Below, piece by piece: positions 59,435 through 64,000 of a DNA stretch of 64,000 nt. The first letter of the stretch is position 1. Each line of letters begins with the position of its first letter. The notes beneath the pieces were generated by a model. That model had not been told where the DNA came from. It saw only the letters and a list, made by a program, of their open reading frames with translations, and made no database searches. Source of the DNA: Dactylonectria macrodidyma (lineage: Eukaryota > Ascomycota > Sordariomycetes > Hypocreales > Nectriaceae); the NCBI GenBank assembly GCA_020744425.1, contig JAGMUV010000009.1, forward strand, positions 186,001 to 250,000. Direction: 5' to 3'. Position numbers and translations under genes: made by a program.

Positions 59435-60098
59435 AGCAGGCAGTTGTAGGTTTTAAGTGGAGGAATCTGGACGAGTTCGAGGTCACTTTGCCAAAGTTGG
59501 TTGGATAAATGCGCACAAGGCTAGGGATCATCTTAGTGGATACATAGTTAGCACCTAGAGAAATGTTGCAAGATGAAGAAAGGTGCCCAGGAGTCACTTG
59601 AGATTTAGGGTACTTTCCGTCGTGGCGCTAGATATACGCAAGCGAAAGATCAATGAATTGAAGGGCTAGGACCAAAATATAAGTTATAATAAAACCTTCA
59701 TCATAAAAAAAAAAGAATGAGCGATCAGACATTGCAGCTCGTGACTGGCGGTATTTTTAGATTGCTTGTTTAATCCTTCTGTTAAGCCCAATTGCAGGAT
59801 GAGAATCCTAGCAAGAGAGAACCAATGAGAAACGGCCAACGAGAGATGAGTCAGCGACGGATTCTTAGTATCTCACAGCATTGGACAACAAGCTTCCTTT
59901 TGTGGGGACAAATCGTGGAATAGCCTCAGCCAGGGTCATCGCTTATGGCGAAATCCGCCTCGTGAGAGCGAAATCCGCTTCATGCGAGCGAAATCCGCTC
60001 CATGAGAGCGAAACACGCTTTTATGAAGAAGAAAACCATCGTGCTTCAACACCACGTCTTCATCTCTCCAAATCTTGCCTTTAACATGTTTACTGGAA
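59435..60098. other. Intergenic, leader of the large membrane protein
   Basis: No gene is supported. It contains a run of ten A (about 59705-59714) and the 20-base tandem repeat at 59948-60027. Confidence 0.5.
59948..60027 (+). repeat. 20-base tandem repeat, four copies
   Basis: Four head-to-tail units of GCGAAATCCGCTTCATGAGA type start at 59948, 59968, 59988 and 60008. The first three are near identical and the fourth has diverged. The array ends 72 bases before the start codon of the next gene, so it lies in its leader or core promoter. Confidence 0.85.
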
Positions 60099-61934
60099 AT
60101 GGATATCCCTATGACGTATCAATCTCTCAAGAAGGACGACCGGCCTGATATCAGCATCCAGGAAGACAATGATCAGACGGCGCCCCTCTACAATCACCCA
60201 CCTTTGCCTCCTCAAGGCGATGACAACCACGCGACAACCAACAATGATCTTTACAAACTCGACAATTGGCTGAAATGGTACATCATAATCTTGTGCATAT
60301 ACCTCGTTGGGGCTATCTTCGCAGTGGCTTGGTCCTACACAGGTGCTCTACTTGACGACGATGCTTCCAAGAGGCACGTCTTCCGAACAAGTGACAACGT
60401 ACCCGTGGATCAGTTGTACTCTGGCATTGCTCTCTCGGCACTTCTCGCTCCTGCTGGCGTACTGGTTCAGTGGATCGTGCACGACTTTCGCAGGTTTCAT
60501 CTCTTCGCCCTTGCGACACAGCGACCGGTGAGGGTTGGAGACCTAGACCAGATCAGCGACAACTTCAGCATCTGGACGTTGCAAACTGTGGCCAAATACT
60601 CGTGGTGGTATGGCCTGATGCATACTGTCTTGATACTGACGCGCACTTTGCTCGTGCCTGTTGGCACACTGAGTCTCACGGTCGGTCCATACACCCACCT
60701 TGAGACTGGGAGTGGAGTAGTTGGTCTGCCAATATCACCAGCCGATGCTGCAGCTAGGAATATCACAGCTCTCTCCACGGCCATGGGAGGAACTTCAGGG
60801 GATGAGTTTCGCCCTTCGTTGGGAAGAAACGATACCTTTCTATCGCAGGCAGTTTATACGTTTGTGGGAAACCTCGTCAGCCAGAGCGCACTGCTCAACG
60901 TCGATTCCGGAATTCTAGGACCGGTGCCAACGCATAACCTCACTTTCAGGCATAACACGACTTACGATGGTCTGGTCTTCTTCCGCTGGCAGGCTGACTG
61001 TGAAGCGGCGACGGAAGTATCTTACACATCGCACCAGCAGGGGGGCAACACAACTTACAACTTCACTCTGCCGGGAGGCCATATCGAGAGTATCGAGTTA
61101 TTATCGCAAAGTTCGCAACGAATCAGACTCTGGAACAGTGAAACGAATAGCAAGTCTGGCAAGATACCCACTGGTGGGACGACGTACTTCCTTTCAGCTA
61201 CTCGGTCGATCCCGACCATCAACGAAACGGCGCTTCTGGACAGAGGTGCTGACAAGAGCTTGATTCAGAGTGACGACGGCAACTGGATATCTCGAACTAG
61301 ATGTACGCCTTCCCTGAAGTGGATGGTCGGTTCATGCTCTTTCAACGGGACGACCATGACATCTTGTCAAAGAGCGCCTCGTTCAAACACAACAGCGCTT
61401 GATATTAAAGCCTTGGACGCATTGGCGGTATACATGACGGCTATCCCATGGTACATATTCAACAATCAGATTGCCATCGTCGACGATACGCTGGACGCAC
61501 TCTACTCGATCCCTACTGCGGAAGACTTTAGCCACTTCTTCGGCAACATGGCTCATGCCATCGTGTCCATCAGCACAGCAGGCTACTTTGGCACGTCGGA
61601 AGTCCCAACGCTGTCTCGGGTTACAGAACAAGTCTACATCGTCCGAGCCAGTGTCCTCATTGCCGTCATGCTGATGCTGGGTTTGTCCGTCGCGGTCAGC
61701 TTACTCGATATTGTCCGCAACCAGACTCGAGGTTTGCCTTATCTCCCAGCTGGATTCTTGGCCATCGCGCATGCAGTACGTGGGCCATGGTGGGAGCGTG
61801 AAATGGATGGACATGTTGCGTGGGATTGTATTAAGTTGCGTCAGTCTCATTCTTCAACCGTCATGTTTGGCGTTGATAACTCAGATCCGAGATACATCAG
61901 ACTGGCTCCATCCGTCGTGCCAATTCATCGATGA
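60099..61934 (+). CDS. Large fungal membrane glycoprotein, unknown function
   Basis: This is a protein of 611 residues in one exon. A cytoplasmic N terminus of about 60 residues is followed by helices at YIIILCIYLVGAIFAVAWSY, YSGIALSALLAPAGVLVQWI and LMHTVLILTRTLLVPVGTL, then an outer domain of about 330 residues with many NxS/T sites (for example NIT, NDT, NLT, NTT, NFT, NGT) and several Cys, then a last helix at VLIAVMLMLGLSVAVSLL and a short tail. The layout is that of uncharacterised surface proteins common in Pezizomycotina; I know no biochemical role. The frame reaches upstream only with a non-ATG codon, so I start at 60099; 60111 is also possible. It has no introns, unlike most genes here. 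Confidence 0.75.
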   Translation: MDIPMTYQSLKKDDRPDISIQEDNDQTAPLYNHPPLPPQGDDNHATTNNDLYKLDNWLKWYIIILCIYLVGAIFAVAWSYTGALLDDDASKRHVFRTSDNVPVDQLYSGIALSALLAPAGVLVQWIVHDFRRFHLFALATQRPVRVGDLDQISDNFSIWTLQTVAKYSWWYGLMHTVLILTRTLLVPVGTLSLTVGPYTHLETGSGVVGLPISPADAAARNITALSTAMGGTSGDEFRPSLGRNDTFLSQAVYTFVGNLVSQSALLNVDSGILGPVPTHNLTFRHNTTYDGLVFFRWQADCEAATEVSYTSHQQGGNTTYNFTLPGGHIESIELLSQSSQRIRLWNSETNSKSGKIPTGGTTYFLSATRSIPTINETALLDRGADKSLIQSDDGNWISRTRCTPSLKWMVGSCSFNGTTMTSCQRAPRSNTTALDIKALDALAVYMTAIPWYIFNNQIAIVDDTLDALYSIPTAEDFSHFFGNMAHAIVSISTAGYFGTSEVPTLSRVTEQVYIVRASVLIAVMLMLGLSVAVSLLDIVRNQTRGLPYLPAGFLAIAHAVRGPWWEREMDGHVAWDCIKLRQSHSSTVMFGVDNSDPRYIRLAPSVVPIHR

Positions 61935-63718
61935 ACCACAAGCGCCAAGTTTTTGGGACGGAGGCCATTTTACAATACATCATGTGGCTGGTATGGAGGA
62001 TCTGCGAAATAGCGGGCGAACGTTGCAGAGTTTGATGACAAGGCAGCATTGTTGAGGCAGGTTACTGAAATCTGCAGTCAAGTTAGCCTCTTAGTTCTCA
62101 ATTCTTCTAACCACAGCCTCATCCACTCTATTAACCCGTCACTCTGTGAATATATCTGGTCATCATGCTTCAGCAATTCCAATATCGCCACATTTCCTGC
62201 TCAATTAGTCGCTTGGGTGCAGTGTTAAGGCACAGTTTTGTCCCTTATTAGCGGCACATTTAACGCCATCATACAATATGGCTGGCCTACCAGCCTGAAT
62301 CGCCAACACGAGATGCGGCCCGTCTGGCACGTCGGAACTCTCGAACGGCTTGTCTCGGTATTCTCGTATTCATTTTCTACTCACGACGCCAATGCAACAT
62401 GGTCGACATCTCCATGGCCGACATCGGGTTGGCTTGCGCTTGTTGGCATTATTGCGCTCTCCATGGAAGGCCGACAGATGGGCTACTTTCGCCTTGCATT
62501 CTCCGGTATGTTCACTGCTGTTGGGCCCGTGGCTTTCACGCAGGATTCCTGATTGTCGGATGTATTGGGAGAGAGCTTGAAGCCTTCAATATTTGGCTAG
62601 ATAGCACGTTTTAAATATTTAGACAGGCAATGGAAGCCACTATACAAATTTCTCGTACGGTATACATAAGATAGCGGCAAAATTATCTCAGGCAGCCCAA
62701 GGGTAGGCAGCAACACGCAGCCTGATGCTAACTGTCCAATAACGATTGCCATGCCGGTTGGAATAATGTTCATCCGTTTATCCATGCACAAGATCCCATG
62801 CCCCCTCTCGCGTGGCGTCGCGTCAATCTTGCACCTTAATTTCACCTGTTTCAAGGTGCGGCAATCATGTCCACCCACGCTGAGACACTGGGAGAAGAGC
62901 TCGGCAACACCTCGCCATCTCAGAATCACTATTCAAGTGATGCATCGCCGAAGGCTGGACTTGGTGAGCTGTCACCAGTCCCACCGACTGCTGGAGCTGA
63001 GCCAGCGCCCTTGACTCACAATATAGCGCCGAAGCGAAAAAGGGCTGAAACACACAGCGATGCCACTGAAAGGACACAGCCTGTGTTCATGGAGCCACTA
63101 AATCAGGCTATAAACAACCGCGTCCAAGACATAAATGCTTCTGACCAAAGCCGAGTCCACGTGGGAAATAATTCAGCCCGAAGGGCGTTTTACTCAGTCA
63201 GAAAGAATTGAGCATAAAACCTCCTCTGATTGGCTAATTGGCCTGGCCTTGCTCAACTCGTGCGCGAATTGGTCGGCTGTTAACGCCACCAAATGAAGGC
63301 CTCGCCAGAAACCACCCCCTGAGCGTTGACTAGGTAATAATAACTAGCGAGCTTAGCAAACTCTCCAAGAGCTTTCAGTTCTTCTTTTCTTCCATGCAAT
63401 CAATTTGTTAGGTTGCTAAGCACGATCCTGACTGAATAACCCCCGTGCCCCTTACTCCTTCCACTAACTTACATAGCGGCTGCTTCCCTTTTCTGTCGAA
63501 TCTATCAAACCCATCAGGTTGCTAACAGTATCTAGGTTGACATATTACCTCCGCAGCCAGCCTACCTCTCAAGATTCTCCGGTTACCCTGCCTCCGGGAA
63601 GCAGTGCAGTTTCCTCCCTGATCATTCAGACCTGATCTAACTACCTCAAAGACAGCCTCTCCATCGAGATCTATCACGGTATTAGACGTAAGCCGTCGCA
63701 AAGCCCCCCTGCCCGAGC
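61935..63718. other. Intergenic, no supported gene
   Basis: Frames at 62238-62552 and 62867-63211 (114 residues, polar, with PKRKRAETHSD) are open but show no family motif or splice-supported partner. The second could be a small nuclear protein or the first exon of the reading frame at the right edge; I cannot decide. Confidence 0.35.
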
Positions 63719-64000
63719 GATATCCAGCAGTCTAGGTGGGTAAGAGGTGGATACATATACGGCCAAATAGAGGACGATATACCCCAGGCAGTTCGAAACT
63801 GCCACACCTGCAAGCAAGACCTGCCCGAAGTCGAATTTCGAAGCGTCAAGGACCCTACGAAGTTTACAAGGGACTGTGCTAGCTATAGGGCACGCCGAAG
63901 GGAACGTGTAGCCGAATCCCGAGCCGCCGTTGCCGCCATGCGGAATATCGCCTTGAGGCTATCGCCACACAGAGCCACGAAAAGGACCGATTCTGTAGCT
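63719..64000 (+). CDS. Partial reading frame with CxxC motif, runs off the window
   Basis: The frame is open from about 63719 to the edge. It contains NCHTCKQDLPEVEF, then DCASYRARRRERV and a basic, Arg-rich stretch. The C-x2-C plus later Cys and the CxxYRARRRE tail recall short zinc-binding modules found in some fungal mobile-element and regulatory proteins. Start, end and introns lie outside or cannot be placed; a CTAG at 63732-63735 could be an acceptor. It could be part of a transposon-related gene. Confidence 0.35.

Noticed and set aside
1..64000. CRISPR arrays, operons with ribosome binding sites, prophage
   Set aside because: The spliced genes show a fungal nuclear genome; no direct-repeat/spacer arrays or phage genes were seen.

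Overview
This is nuclear DNA of a filamentous ascomycete (Pezizomycotina), most likely a sordariomycete. The evidence is many short introns (about 50-75 nt, GT..AG, CTAAC/CTGAC-like branch sites), fungus-specific families (PTH11-like receptor, Zn2Cys6 regulators, RTA1, GAF hybrid histidine kinase, trichothecene-type acyltransferase), genes on both strands, and decayed gene copies with C:G-to-T:A changes as repeat-induced point mutation would leave. I saw no tRNA, rRNA, CRISPR array or intact transposon. All exon borders were derived by hand from splice signals, frame and family fit.

Layout. 1-0.3 kb: 3' end of an MFS sugar transporter. 0.9-5.2 kb: hybrid histidine kinase, convergent with a ketopantoate-reductase-like enzyme. 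5.2-10.7 kb: no recognisable gene. 10.7-12.0 kb: PTH11-like membrane receptor. 13.2-34.8 kb: a dense run of catabolic genes: ABM-like protein, MFS sugar-type transporter, short-chain dehydrogenase, FAD monooxygenase, aldehyde dehydrogenase, Zn2Cys6 regulator, 2,3-dihydroxybenzoate-decarboxylase-type amidohydrolase, SnoaL-like protein, carotenoid/stilbene cleavage oxygenase, homogentisate-dioxygenase homologue and an alcohol-acyltransferase-like enzyme. 35.6-36.6 kb: cytochrome b561-like membrane protein. 38.9-41.1 kb: second Zn2Cys6 regulator. 42.3-54.0 kb: third Zn2Cys6 regulator, glycerol kinase, aquaglyceroporin and mitochondrial FAD glycerol-3-phosphate dehydrogenase. 54.7-64 kb: a decayed accessory tract with a DUF2235 fragment, a broken RTA1 gene, a small four-helix membrane protein, a large glycosylated membrane protein and a partial Cys-motif reading frame at the right edge.

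How the genes may work together. The 13-35 kb block reads as an inducible aromatic-degradation cluster. A stilbene-type oxygenase would cut a C=C bond to give aromatic aldehydes, the aldehyde dehydrogenase would make benzoates, the decarboxylase and FAD monooxygenase would turn these into di- or trihydroxybenzenes, and the homogentisate-dioxygenase homologue would open the ring, all under the embedded zinc-cluster regulator. The 42-54 kb block holds the core of glycerol use: uptake channel, kinase and mitochondrial oxidation, next to a candidate regulator. Both assignments are inferences from family membership and adjacency.
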